In this document: positions 1-7,988 of the stretch, piece after piece
How positions within the stretch are numbered: the first letter of the stretch is position 1
Layout: each line of letters begins with the position of its first letter
Origin: Pseudomonas sp. WN033
GTDB taxonomy: Bacteria; Pseudomonadota; Gammaproteobacteria; Pseudomonadales; Pseudomonadaceae
NCBI GenBank assembly: GCA_002287035.1
Contig: NSKG01000014.1
Location: 1-64,000 of the forward strand
Direction: 5' to 3'
DNA: 64,000 nucleotides
Notes under the pieces: model-generated
Databases searched by the model: none
Told to the model about the DNA's origin: nothing
Seen by the model: only the letters and a program-made list of their open reading frames with translations
Program-made: the position numbers and the translations under genes

Positions 1-36
1 GGCGGGGGCGTTGCTGGCAACTGCTGTCGCGGCTGA

Positions 37-867
37 TTAGCCCAGCAGCGACATAACCATGCCCGGCATCTGGCCGGCCTGGCGCAGCATGGAGATGCCC
101 GACTGCATCAGCATGCTGTTCTTGGTCATGTTGGCGCTTTCGCGAGCGAAGTCGGCATCCATGATCCGACCCTTGGCCATCTCGGTGTTGTCGCGCATGT
201 TAGCCAGGTTGTTGGCGGTGTGGTTCAGGCGGTTGATGTTGGCGCCGAACTGAGCGCGTACCGCGCCAATGTCGTCCAGGGTAGTTTCCAGGGCATCCAT
301 TGCGGCGGCAGCAACCGTGGCGTCGGCGAGGGTTTCGCTGCCATCGTAGGCGGACGGATCGAAGGTGCCGAAGTTGATGGTCAGAGCCAGGGTTTCATCG
401 GAGCTGGCGCCAATCTGGAAATTGACCGCGCCATCGAACTTGTTGCCGGTGCCGAACAGGTTTTCGCCTGCGTACTTGGTGTTGTCGAAGATGTTGTTCA
501 GCTCATCGGCCAGCTCGTTGTACTCGGCGGCCAGGGCGGTGCGGTCTTCGTCACTGTTGGTATCGTTGGCCGCTTGAGTGGCCAGATCCTTCATGCGCTG
601 AACAATGTCAGTCATTTCATTGAATGCGCCTTCGGCGGTCTGCAGCAGCGAGATGGCATCGCTGGTGTTGCGCATGGCCACGTCCATACCGCGCGACTGG
701 GCGTTCAGACGGGTAGCGATCTGCAGGCCGGCGGCATCGTCAGCGGCGCTGTTGATGCGGAAACCGGTGCTCAGGCGCTGCTGGTTGGTGCCCAGGGCGC
801 TGTTGGTCTTGTTCAGGCTGGACTGAGTGATCAGCGCCGAGTAGTTGGTATGAATGGACAGAGCCAT
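37..867 (-). CDS. flagellin, short lateral type (LafA/FliC-like)
   Basis: Flagellin, the filament subunit, 276 residues. The N-terminal D0/D1 helices carry the classic pattern ([20 protein letters not shown], then [18 protein letters not shown]) and the C-terminal helices the matching [16 protein letters not shown] and SLLG end. The variable centre is very short: Pseudomonas polar flagellins are usually well over 350 residues. The open frame extends upstream to 1068, but the start at 867 is preferred because AAGGA lies 8 bases before it and it gives the canonical [10 protein letters not shown] beginning. A sigma-28-like promoter lies about 75 bases upstream, so the gene can be transcribed apart from flgA behind it. 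Flagellin next to flgA/flgB and the small size fit a lateral filament; the choice between lafA and fliC as a name is inference. Confidence 0.9.
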   Translation of the reverse strand: MALSIHTNYSALITQSSLNKTNSALGTNQQRLSTGFRINSAADDAAGLQIATRLNAQSRGMDVAMRNTSDAISLLQTAEGAFNEMTDIVQRMKDLATQAANDTNSDEDRTALAAEYNELADELNNIFDNTKYAGENLFGTGNKFDGAVNFQIGASSDETLALTINFGTFDPSAYDGSETLADATVAAAAMDALETTLDDIGAVRAQFGANINRLNHTANNLANMRDNTEMAKGRIMDADFARESANMTKNSMLMQSGISMLRQAGQMPGMVMSLLG

Positions 868-942
868 GTTGGTCATCCTTTTCTGCAAAGTGAGAGTTGG
901 AAGCTGGCTGAAGTATCGCCCGCTATAAAGGGAGGACGACCG

Positions 943-969
943 TGATCGGCGGGTAATTAAATTGTTTTT
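943..969 (-). promoter_or_regulatory. sigma-28 (FliA/LafS-type) promoter of the flagellin gene
   Basis: Read on the minus strand there is GCCGATCA (943-950), close to the sigma-28 -10 element GCCGATAA. An A-rich -35 (CAAAAAAC, core 966-969) lies 15 bases upstream of it, where TAAA is expected. It is about 75 bases upstream of the flagellin start. The -10 match is good and the -35 only partial. Confidence 0.6.
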
Positions 970-970
970 T

Positions 971-1066
971 GCCGGGAGGCGGGAGCATCGGCTCCCGCAA
1001 CGGACTAGCGTGCCGCGCCTGCCTGGAGCAGATGCTCCAGGCTCCCAGGAACACCTGGTTCCCGGC
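971..1066. repeat. branched multi-hairpin palindromic element
   Basis: The ends pair with each other (GCCGGGA at 971-977 with TCCCGGC at 1060-1066). Inside are three further hairpins: GGGAGC/GCTCCC, a perfect 8-bp CCTGGAGC-AGAT-GCTCCAGG at about 1022-1041, and GGAAC/GTTCC near 1048-1062. It fills the space between flgA and the flagellin promoter. It may be a dispersed palindromic repeat or may end flgA transcripts. Confidence 0.55.
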
Positions 1067-1078
1067 AACCCTCAACAC

Positions 1079-1855
1079 TCACCAGGTACTGGTCACCAGT
1101 GCCGGGCCCAGCACCTGGGCCTGAATTACCTTGTCGCTGCTGAGGTTGCGGACCCGGATGATGTCGCCGGGCTGGCCGTCGGCCAGGGCTTCGCCCAGGG
1201 TTGAGGCTTCAATGCCGTGCTGGCGGGCTAGGATGCGTACCTGCTGGCCACGACGTACTGCGGCGGCTTCGCTGAGCAAGCTGGGGTTGAGTACCTGGTC
1301 GGCGCGCAGGCGGCGGCGGGCGCTCAAACCAATCACTTCATCCTCCCTGACCATGAAGCCGCGCTGGGCACGGCTGATATTGATGCGTTGCCACTTCAGG
1401 TGTCCGGCTTCCAGGGGCTGGCCGCGATCCACCGTCGTGGCGGTGACCAGCACCGGCAGGAACAGATTCTGCTGGGTGCTGACCAGCAGGCTCCAGCCGG
1501 GGCTATCCGGGCAGCGGACTTCCAGGCGCAGGCGTTCAAGTGGGCTCGGCTGACCGCTGGTCTGGGTCACGCGCACGGGCTGGGAGCAGGGTGTGAAGCC
1601 GCTGCTGTCGGTCAGCGGCGTAATGTTGAGGTTGTGGTTGAGATCCTGCCAGCCCTGGCGCTGGGCTTCGAGTTCGATCAGCGCTTCCAGATACTGGCTG
1701 ACCGCCTGTTCGATCTGCTCGCTGGCGCTGTTGGCCAGGGCTGATGTGGTCGGCAGCAGGAGGAGCGCCAGGCAGGCGGAAAGGGTTTTTCCCCACCGTT
1801 GTCCGCCGGTTTGGTAAAGCGGAAAAAAGGCGGCTTTGTGGGGCTTGCTACTCAT
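1079..1855 (-). CDS. flgA: flagellar basal-body P-ring formation chaperone FlgA
   Basis: Periplasmic chaperone for assembly of FlgI into the P ring. The 258-residue protein has a basic N-terminus and a hydrophobic signal (about residues 22-42, cleavage after ALA), an N-terminal domain, and a C-terminal SAF-type domain with the family pattern of two hydrophobic beta segments (DRGQPLEAGHLKW, then VRRGQQVRILARQHGIEAS, and GDIIRVRNLSSDKVIQAQV near the end). AAAGG stands 8 bases before the ATG. It is transcribed divergently from flgB, the arrangement seen in lateral systems. Downstream on the same strand is the flagellin, which has its own promoter. Confidence 0.92.
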   Translation of the reverse strand: MSSKPHKAAFFPLYQTGGQRWGKTLSACLALLLLPTTSALANSASEQIEQAVSQYLEALIELEAQRQGWQDLNHNLNITPLTDSSGFTPCSQPVRVTQTSGQPSPLERLRLEVRCPDSPGWSLLVSTQQNLFLPVLVTATTVDRGQPLEAGHLKWQRINISRAQRGFMVREDEVIGLSARRRLRADQVLNPSLLSEAAAVRRGQQVRILARQHGIEASTLGEALADGQPGDIIRVRNLSSDKVIQAQVLGPALVTSTW

Positions 1856-1900
1856 TAAAACAACCTTTTATTTCAATTGCTTAGCTGTTCATTTTGATGT

Positions 1901-1916
1901 CGGCATGGTTCCTGCA
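1901..1916 (+). promoter_or_regulatory. sigma-54 promoter for the flgB-L operon
   Basis: CGGCATGGTTCCTGCA gives GG (1902-1903) and GC (1914-1915) exactly 10 bases apart, with GGCA and TGCA matching the TGGCAC-N5-TTGCA consensus. It lies about 50 bases upstream of the flgB start. Sigma-54 control of flgB operons is established for Pseudomonas (FleQ/FleR) and for lateral systems (LafK); use here is inferred from the match. Confidence 0.6.
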
Positions 1917-1964
1917 TTGTGCGCATTGCAGTGTGCCGTCACGACTTTTGAACAGGGCCCGACA

Positions 1965-2330
1965 GTGAGTATACAGATCGACAAGGCATTGGGGGTGCAT
2001 GTCCAGGCGCTGGAGCTGCGGATGCAGCGCAGCGAGATTCTGGCGGCCAACCTGGCCAACGAAAGCACGCCGGGATTTCAGGCCCGGGATATCGATTTCG
2101 CTTCCGCCATGCGCCGCCTTGAGCAAGGCGTGAGCATGCCTCTGAGCGCAGGACTATCAGCCCAGGAGCTGAAGTATCGGGTGCCGCACCAAGCCTCGCA
2201 GGATGGCAATACCGTGGAGCTGGGCGTCGAGCAGGCTGAGTTTTCCCGTAACGCCATGGATTTCCAGACCAGTCTGACCTTCCTGACCATGAAATTCAGC
2301 GGGCTGAAAAAAGCCATAGAAGGACAGTAA
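1965..2330 (+). CDS. flgB: flagellar basal-body rod protein FlgB
   Basis: Proximal rod protein, 121 residues, near the usual FlgB length. The N-terminal rod signature (ALELRMQRSEILAANLANES, then TPGF and IDF) and the C-terminal block NAMDFQTSLTFLTMKFSGLK are clear. The frame is open from 1836, but the chosen start is GTG at 1965. It gives the family beginning (VSIQIDKALG), has CAGGG just upstream, and leaves room for the sigma-54 promoter at 1901. It is the first gene of the flgB-L operon, 2 bases before flgC. The start codon is the only real uncertainty. Confidence 0.93.
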   Translation: MSIQIDKALGVHVQALELRMQRSEILAANLANESTPGFQARDIDFASAMRRLEQGVSMPLSAGLSAQELKYRVPHQASQDGNTVELGVEQAEFSRNAMDFQTSLTFLTMKFSGLKKAIEGQ

Positions 2331-2332
2331 GC

Positions 2333-2761
2333 ATGTCGTTCGATTCGATTTATCGCATTGCCGGCTCGGCCATGAATGCCCAGACCGTGCGACTCAATAC
2401 CGTAGCCAGCAACCTGGCCAACGCCGAGTCGGCGGCCAGCAGTGAGGATGCCGTCTACAAGGCGCGAAAGCCTGTATTCGCCGCCGTCTACGAGAATGGC
2501 GAACTGACCCGGCCGGTCGGCATGGGCGGCGCCCATGTGCAGGTGCTGGATGTGGTGACTACCGGGCGTGATCCGCAGCGCCGTTATGAGCCGGGCAACC
2601 CGCTGGCCAATGCCGAGGGTTATGTCTATTACCCCGACGTCAACAGCATCGAGGAAATGACCGACATGATGTCGGCCTCGCGCAGCTTCGAGACCAATGT
2701 CGAGGTGTTGAACCGGATCAAGAGCATGCAGCAGGGCCTGCTGCGGCTGGGAGAAGTCTGA
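2333..2761 (+). CDS. flgC: flagellar basal-body rod protein FlgC
   Basis: Proximal rod protein of 142 residues, normal for FlgC. It opens with IYRIAGSAMNAQTVRLNTVA followed by SNLANAES, contains the FlgC-typical YEPGNPLANAEGYVYYPDVN, and ends with the rod/hook C-terminal helix (ASRSFETNVEVLNRIKSMQQ). Its TGA overlaps the flgD ATG by one base, so the two are probably translationally coupled. Confidence 0.95.
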   Translation: MSFDSIYRIAGSAMNAQTVRLNTVASNLANAESAASSEDAVYKARKPVFAAVYENGELTRPVGMGGAHVQVLDVVTTGRDPQRRYEPGNPLANAEGYVYYPDVNSIEEMTDMMSASRSFETNVEVLNRIKSMQQGLLRLGEV

Positions 2762-3441
2762 TGACCACGGTTAATACGCAATATGGCTCGGGCAGCGGTT
2801 CGGTAGTCGGCAATGAGTCACCGCGTCAGGCGGTCAATCTCAGTGATGCAGCGCAGATGGAGAACACCTTCATCACCCTGATGACCGCCCAGATCCAGAA
2901 CCAGGATCCGACCAATCCGCTCGATGGTACCGAGTTCCTTAATCAGTTCTCGGCGATGTCCCAGGTCAAGAGTCTGGAGAACATGGCGGCGCTGACCCGC
3001 AACAACCTGATTCTGATGGACAACCTGCAAACCTTGACCGCCGCCGGCCTGGTCGGGCAGGAGGTCAAGGTGCAGGTCGAGCGGCTGCAACTGAGTGACC
3101 AAGTGGTCAGTGGCCGGATCAACCAGCAGCACGCCTCGGGCCAGACCCTGGTGCGCTTGACCGATGGCACGGGCCAGACCCATGAGATTCGTCTGGGTGG
3201 GCAGGCTGCCGGCGCGGTCAACTTCGAGATTGATCCGCAGGCCCTGGGGCTCAGCCCCGGCCATTATCTGATCGAGGTCGAGACCGATACCGGCGAGTAT
3301 CCACAGGTTGAGGTGGCTGGCACGGTGGCCCAGGTACGGGTCAGCGATGAAGGGCCGGTACTGGAAATCGCCGGAGTCGGCAGCGTGCCGTTCTATTTGA
3401 TCACCGAGTTTGGTCAGCAGCCGCTGGCCGGGCTGATGTAA
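2761..3441 (+). CDS. flgD: flagellar hook capping protein FlgD
   Basis: Scaffold that caps the growing hook and allows FlgE polymerisation. It is 226 residues, a usual length. The conserved N-terminal segment is present (NTFITLMTAQIQNQDPTNPL at about residues 34-53, then EFLNQFSAMSQVKSLENM). It is followed by a Tudor/FnIII-like beta region with GLVGQEVKVQ and the inner domain VNFEIDPQALGLSPGHYLIE. It starts inside the flgC stop codon. Confidence 0.94.
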   Translation: MTTVNTQYGSGSGSVVGNESPRQAVNLSDAAQMENTFITLMTAQIQNQDPTNPLDGTEFLNQFSAMSQVKSLENMAALTRNNLILMDNLQTLTAAGLVGQEVKVQVERLQLSDQVVSGRINQQHASGQTLVRLTDGTGQTHEIRLGGQAAGAVNFEIDPQALGLSPGHYLIEVETDTGEYPQVEVAGTVAQVRVSDEGPVLEIAGVGSVPFYLITEFGQQPLAGLM

Positions 3442-3477
3442 TCCTTTGCAAGCACCTTTTTCGGGAGGCAGTACCCC

Positions 3478-4665
3478 ATGAGTTTCAATATCGCCCTGTC
3501 TGGCCTGAACGCCGTCTCCGAACAGCTCGGGGCCATCAGCCACAACATTGCCAACGCCGGCACCACCGGCTTTAAATCCTCGCGTGCCGACTTCGGCAGC
3601 GTCTATGCCGAGTCGCAGGCACTGGGGGTCGAGGTGCTGGGCAAGACCCAGAGCATTTCCCAGAACGGCACGCTGGTGGCTACCGGGCGGACCCTGGATC
3701 TGGGGATTTCCGGAGGCGGATTCTTCGTTACCCGCAGCAGTAGCGGCGAGCAGATGTTTACCCGTGCCGGGGTATTCAATACCGACAACCAGAATTATGT
3801 GGTCAGCGCCACCGGCAGCCGGTTGCAGGGCTATCCGGTCGATGCCGCCGGGAACCTGCAAATGGGTGGGATCGGTGATATCCAGTTGCAGACGACCAAC
3901 CTGCCGGCGCGGGCCACTGACAGCCTGAACTTCGTCGCCAACCTCAACGCCAACCAGGATGTGCCGGCGCTGGCGCCGTTCGACCCGGATAACGCCGATA
4001 CCTTCAATTCGACCTACACCACCAAGATCTACGACTCGCTGGGCCGTGAACACACCCTGACCCAGTATTTCGTCAAGACCGCGGACAATACCTGGGAAGC
4101 CCATTACTACGCCGATGGCACCGCTGTCGGTGGCCCGCAGGCGATCACCTTTGGTACCGATGGTGCCCTGACCGGGCCGGTCGGTACCGTCGCGGTCGGC
4201 TTCCCGGTAGCCGGTGCCGATCCGGTCGCCATTGAGATCGATTACAGCGGCACCAGCCAGTACGGCTCCGACTTCGTGGTGACCAGCAACCGGGCCACCG
4301 GCTACAGCGCGGGTGAGCAGACCGGGCTGGCGGTCGAAAAGGATGGCCGGATCTACGCCACCTACAGCAACGGTCAGCGCATGTTGCAGGGCCAGTTGGT
4401 GCTGGCCAACTTCGTCAATCCGCAGGGGCTGAAGAGCGAGAGTGGCACCCAGTGGAGCGCCAGCGACGAGTCCGGCGATCCGCTGATCGGTATTCCCGGC
4501 GTCGGCCAGAACGGCCAGATCGCCTCCGGCTCGCTGGAAAACTCCAACGTCGATCTGACCCAGCAACTGGTCGGGCTGATGGAAAGCCAGCGCAACTACC
4601 AGGCCAACTCCAAGGTGTTGAGTACCGACAAGGAACTCACCCAGGTGCTGTTCAACGCGATCTGA
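3478..4665 (+). CDS. flgE: flagellar hook protein FlgE
   Basis: Hook subunit, 395 residues, shorter than the roughly 460 residues of Pseudomonas polar FlgE and closer to enteric or lateral hooks. The N-terminal flg_bb_rod motif (MSFNIALSGLNAVSEQLGAI, SHNIANAGTTGFKSSRADF) and the C-terminal LENSNVDLTQQLVGLMESQR, NYQANSKVL block are complete. A strong GGGAGG lies about 10 bases before the ATG. The 36-base gap from flgD is the largest between flgB and flgK. Confidence 0.95.
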   Translation: MSFNIALSGLNAVSEQLGAISHNIANAGTTGFKSSRADFGSVYAESQALGVEVLGKTQSISQNGTLVATGRTLDLGISGGGFFVTRSSSGEQMFTRAGVFNTDNQNYVVSATGSRLQGYPVDAAGNLQMGGIGDIQLQTTNLPARATDSLNFVANLNANQDVPALAPFDPDNADTFNSTYTTKIYDSLGREHTLTQYFVKTADNTWEAHYYADGTAVGGPQAITFGTDGALTGPVGTVAVGFPVAGADPVAIEIDYSGTSQYGSDFVVTSNRATGYSAGEQTGLAVEKDGRIYATYSNGQRMLQGQLVLANFVNPQGLKSESGTQWSASDESGDPLIGIPGVGQNGQIASGSLENSNVDLTQQLVGLMESQRNYQANSKVLSTDKELTQVLFNAI

Positions 4666-4674
4666 GGCTGAGTC

Positions 4675-5406
4675 ATGGACCGTTTGGGTTATACCGCAAT
4701 GACCGCCGCCAGCCGCAGCATGCTGTCGCTGCAGGTGCAGGCCAACAACCTGGCCAATGTCAACACTCCGGGTTTTCGGGCTGATCTGGAAGCCGCGCAA
4801 GCCGTGGCAGTCGAGGGCTATGGCTACGACAGCCGGCATCTGGCGGTGGTCAGAAACTCCGGTGTCGATCTGCGCCCGGGCACGATGATGGCGACCGGTC
4901 GACCGCTGGATGTGGCGATTCAGGGTCATGGTTTGATCGCAGTGGAAGCCGCCGACGGCAGTGAGGCCTATACCCGCCATGGCAGCTTGCAGGTCGACGC
5001 CGAGATGCGTCTGACCATCAATGGCCGGCCGGTGCTGGGCGAGGACGGACCGATCGTGCTGCCCGAATACGACAGTATCAACATCGGCAGCGACGGGGTT
5101 ATTTCGATTATGCCGAGGGGCGACTTCCTGACCCTGGAAGCGGGGCGGATCAAGCTGGTCGATCTGCCGGCCGAAGCCCTGAGCAAGCGGCTCGATGGAC
5201 TGCTCGCCAGCCAGGACGGCCAGCCGGCAGAACTGAACGATGGCGTGGTGCTGGTCTCCGGTCATCTGGAGTCGAGCAACGTGTCGGCGATTGAGCAACT
5301 GGTATCGACCATGAGCCTGAACCGGCTGTTCGAGACCCAGGTAAAAATGATGAAAGCCGCCGATGACCTGTCGACGGTCGGCAACCGCATGATGCGTGGC
5401 AGTTGA
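4675..5406 (+). CDS. flgF: flagellar basal-body rod protein FlgF
   Basis: Distal-proximal rod protein, 243 residues, usual for FlgF. The rod motif (LQVQANNLANVNTPGFRADL) and the FlgF/FlgG block TGRPLDVAIQGHGLIAVEAA are present, and it ends in the conserved C-terminal helix (SNVSAIEQLVSTMSLNRLFE). It lies 9 bases after flgE and 13 before flgG in the same operon. The full-length FlgF pattern separates it from FlgE and FlgG. Confidence 0.94.
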   Translation: MDRLGYTAMTAASRSMLSLQVQANNLANVNTPGFRADLEAAQAVAVEGYGYDSRHLAVVRNSGVDLRPGTMMATGRPLDVAIQGHGLIAVEAADGSEAYTRHGSLQVDAEMRLTINGRPVLGEDGPIVLPEYDSINIGSDGVISIMPRGDFLTLEAGRIKLVDLPAEALSKRLDGLLASQDGQPAELNDGVVLVSGHLESSNVSAIEQLVSTMSLNRLFETQVKMMKAADDLSTVGNRMMRGS

Positions 5407-5419
5407 GGGGAGAGATGAG

Positions 5420-6205
5420 ATGAGTTCAGCATTGTGGGTAAGCAAAACCGGCCTGGCCGCGCAGGACAAGGCGCTGTCGGCGGTGGCCAACAACCTGGCC
5501 AACGTCAACACCAACGGCTTCAAGAGCGACCGGGTGGTGTTCGAGGATCTGTTCTACACCATTGAAAAGCAGCCTGGGGCCCAGGCTGATCAGGTCAACA
5601 CTGTACCCTCGGGAATCCAGCTTGGCAGTGGCGTGCGGGTAGCCGGCACCCAGAAGGTGTTTACCGAAGGCAGCATGCAGACCACCGGTCAGCCGATGGA
5701 TCTGGCGATTGTCGGTAACGGTTTCTTTCAGGTCGAATCGCCGGCCGGAGAGGTGTTCTACACCGAAAATGGTCAGTTCCAGCTCAATGCCGAGGGCCTG
5801 ATGGTCAATGCCCAGGGCTTGCCGCTGGTGCCGGCGATTGAAGTGCCGGCCGGTAGCAGCCGCTTTACCGTCAGCAGCGATGGCATTGTCACCGCGGTGC
5901 TGGCCGGAGAGGCGCTGCCGGTTGAGCTGGGTCAGATTACCCTGGCCAACTTCGCCAATCCGGCGGGTCTTGAGGCGCTGGGCGGCAACCTGTATCGCGA
6001 GACTATCGCCAGCGGTGAGCCGGTCGAGGGCGAGCCGGGGGCCGATGGCCTGGGTCAGCTCAAACAGGGCGTGCTGGAAGGCTCGAATGTCCAGGTGGTC
6101 GAGGCCATGGTGTCGATGATCGCGATTCAGCGCGCCTACGAAGCCAATGCCAAGGTACTGGATGCGGCCTCGGGCATGCAGCAGTTCCTCAATCAGACGG
6201 TATAA
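5420..6205 (+). CDS. flgG: flagellar distal rod protein FlgG
   Basis: Distal rod subunit, 261 residues, the standard FlgG length. It starts MSSALWVSKTGLAAQDKALS and contains VANNLANVNTNGFKSDRVVF, VFTEGSMQTTGQPMDLAIVG and the C-terminal LEGSNVQVVEAMVSMIAIQR, AYEANAKVL. The frame is open from 5396 (GTG), but the ATG at 5420 has GAGGGGAGAG just upstream and gives the family start, so it is chosen. Confidence 0.95.
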   Translation: MSSALWVSKTGLAAQDKALSAVANNLANVNTNGFKSDRVVFEDLFYTIEKQPGAQADQVNTVPSGIQLGSGVRVAGTQKVFTEGSMQTTGQPMDLAIVGNGFFQVESPAGEVFYTENGQFQLNAEGLMVNAQGLPLVPAIEVPAGSSRFTVSSDGIVTAVLAGEALPVELGQITLANFANPAGLEALGGNLYRETIASGEPVEGEPGADGLGQLKQGVLEGSNVQVVEAMVSMIAIQRAYEANAKVLDAASGMQQFLNQTV

Positions 6206-6209
6206 GCCG

Positions 6210-6869
6210 ATGAAGCGCGCTCTGTGTCTGCTGGGGTTGCTGCTGTTGGGTGGCTGTCAGAGTTACGGCGGGTTGTATGCCGACGACGCCGAACTCTATG
6301 CCCCGGCCGAGCCGGACTACATCCTGCCCGAAGCCCAGGCGGGTGGGCTGTTCCGTAGCGGCTACAGCGGCTCGCTGGTCGGCGACCGGCGCGCCACCCG
6401 GGTTGGTGACATCATCACCGTGGTGCTGGAGGAGTCGACCCAGTCGAGCAAGAGCGCTGGCACCAGCTTTGGCAAGTCCACCAGCATGGGGGTCGGAGTG
6501 CCGACCCTGTTCGGGCGTGATATCGACCGGCTGGAAAGCTCGGCCTCGGCCGAGCGCGACTTCAGCGGCTCGGCGCGCAGCTCGCAGCAGAACACCCTGC
6601 GCGGCTCAATCGCGGTGACTGTGCATCAGGTGCTGCCGGGCGGCACTCTGGTGGTCAAGGGCGAGAAAGCCCTGCGCCTGAACCAGGGTGACGAGATCAT
6701 TCGGCTGACCGGGCTGGTACGGGCCGACGATATCAACCGCTTCAATCAGGTGTCGTCGCAGAATATTGCCAATGCGCGGATTTCCTACGCCGGGCGTGGG
6801 GTACTGGCCGACAGCAACAGCCCCGGCTGGTTGACCCGGTTCTTCACCAGTCCTTTGTTCCCTCTTTGA
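6210..6869 (+). CDS. flgH: flagellar L-ring lipoprotein FlgH
   Basis: Outer-membrane L-ring subunit. The lipoprotein signal MKRALCLLGLLLLGGC places the lipidated Cys at residue 16. The L-ring core follows: VGDIITVVLEESTQSSKSAG, then VKGEKALRLNQGDEIIRLTG, and ISYAGRGVLADSNSPGWLTR near the end. It is 219 residues, usual for the family. The ATG at 6210 is 4 bases after flgG and gives the lipobox at the right distance; the frame is also open upstream inside flgG. Confidence 0.95.
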   Translation: MKRALCLLGLLLLGGCQSYGGLYADDAELYAPAEPDYILPEAQAGGLFRSGYSGSLVGDRRATRVGDIITVVLEESTQSSKSAGTSFGKSTSMGVGVPTLFGRDIDRLESSASAERDFSGSARSSQQNTLRGSIAVTVHQVLPGGTLVVKGEKALRLNQGDEIIRLTGLVRADDINRFNQVSSQNIANARISYAGRGVLADSNSPGWLTRFFTSPLFPL

Positions 6870-6882
6870 TCCGGAGCTGTCG

Positions 6883-7986
6883 ATGCGTGTCGTTTTCACC
6901 CTGTTGATGCTGGTCTCGAGTCTGCTGGCCGCGCCGGTCCGGGCTCAGGTCGCGCTGATGGACCTGGTGGATGTCGAGGGCATTCGTGGCAACCAGTTGA
7001 TCGGCTACGGCCTGGTGGTCGGCCTGGACGGTACCGGTGACCGCAGTCAGGTGCGTTTTACCGGCCAGTCGGTGGCCAATCTGCTGCAGGAGTTCGGTGT
7101 CAGCCTGCCGCAGAACGTCAACCCGAACCTGAAAAATGCCGCGGCGGTGATGGTAACTGCCGAGGTGCCACCCTCCTTCAGTCCAGGCCAGAGCATCGAT
7201 GTCACCGTCTCGTCGCTGGGCGATGCCAAGAGTCTGCGCGGCGGCCTGCTGCTGATGACCCCGCTGCGTGGTATCGATGGTGAGGTTTACGCCTTGGCTC
7301 AGGGCGATCTGGTGGTAGGCGGGCTGAATGCCTCTGGTGCCAGTGGCTCGAGCGTGGCGGTCAATAGCGCCAATACCGGGCTGATTCCCAATGGGGCGAC
7401 CGTCGAGCGCATGATTCCGAGTGACTTCGCCGAGCGCCCCGAGGTGATGCTCAATGTTCGTCAGCCCAGTTTCCAGACCGTGACCCGGATTGTTGAGCGT
7501 ATCGACGACATTTTCGGCCCTGGAACCGCCAAGGCTTTGAACGCCACCAAGGTTTCGGTTCGGGCTCCGGTGTCCAGCACCCAGCGCATGAGTTTCATGG
7601 CCATGCTGGAAGGGTTGCAGATCGAGCAGGGCCGGACCCGGCCCAAGGTGGTGTTCAACAGCCGTACCGGTACCGTGGTGGTCGGCGAAGGCGTGCGGGT
7701 CCGGGCTGCAGCCGTGGCCCACGGCACCCTGACCGTGACCATCAGCGAGAACCCGGAAGTCAGCCAGCCTGGGCCCTTCTCCGGCGGTGAGACCGCGGTT
7801 GTGCCGCGTACCGGCATTGAGGTGGCACAGCAGGTTAAGCCTATGTTCGAGTGGCCCGAGGGTGCCAGCCTGCAAAGTATCATCAGTACCGTCAACAGCC
7901 TGGGCGCGACCCCGGATGATGTGATGAGCATCCTCCAGTCGCTGGAACGGGCCGGGGCCCTGAATGCCGAATTGATCGTGATGTGA
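6883..7986 (+). CDS. flgI: flagellar P-ring protein FlgI
   Basis: Periplasmic P-ring subunit, 367 residues, the typical length. A cleavable signal peptide (residues 1-21, PVRAQ) precedes the conserved IRGNQLIGYGLVVGLDGTGD and the rest of the FlgI domain, including NARQ-type conserved blocks and the C-terminal VNSLGATPDDVMSILQSLER, AGALNAELIVM. Its export and folding depend on FlgA, encoded divergently at 1855. The stop overlaps the possible GTG start of flgJ. Confidence 0.96.
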   Translation: MRVVFTLLMLVSSLLAAPVRAQVALMDLVDVEGIRGNQLIGYGLVVGLDGTGDRSQVRFTGQSVANLLQEFGVSLPQNVNPNLKNAAAVMVTAEVPPSFSPGQSIDVTVSSLGDAKSLRGGLLLMTPLRGIDGEVYALAQGDLVVGGLNASGASGSSVAVNSANTGLIPNGATVERMIPSDFAERPEVMLNVRQPSFQTVTRIVERIDDIFGPGTAKALNATKVSVRAPVSSTQRMSFMAMLEGLQIEQGRTRPKVVFNSRTGTVVVGEGVRVRAAAVAHGTLTVTISENPEVSQPGPFSGGETAVVPRTGIEVAQQVKPMFEWPEGASLQSIISTVNSLGATPDDVMSILQSLERAGALNAELIVM

Positions 7987-7988
7987 CC

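Noticed and set aside
868..1068. Upstream extension of the flagellin frame
   Set aside because: It runs through the sigma-28 promoter and the palindrome and gives a non-flagellin N-terminus; the ATG at 867 has the ribosome site.
1856..1964. Sigma-54-like GGCAC...TGC on the minus strand for flgA
   Set aside because: The spacing between GG and GC is 11 rather than 10 bases, so it is not a canonical -24/-12 element.
2818..5523. Long open frame antisense to flgD-E-F
   Set aside because: High-GC antisense shadow; its residues are His/Gln/Ala-rich with no domain, and the sense strand holds intact flagellar genes with ribosome sites.
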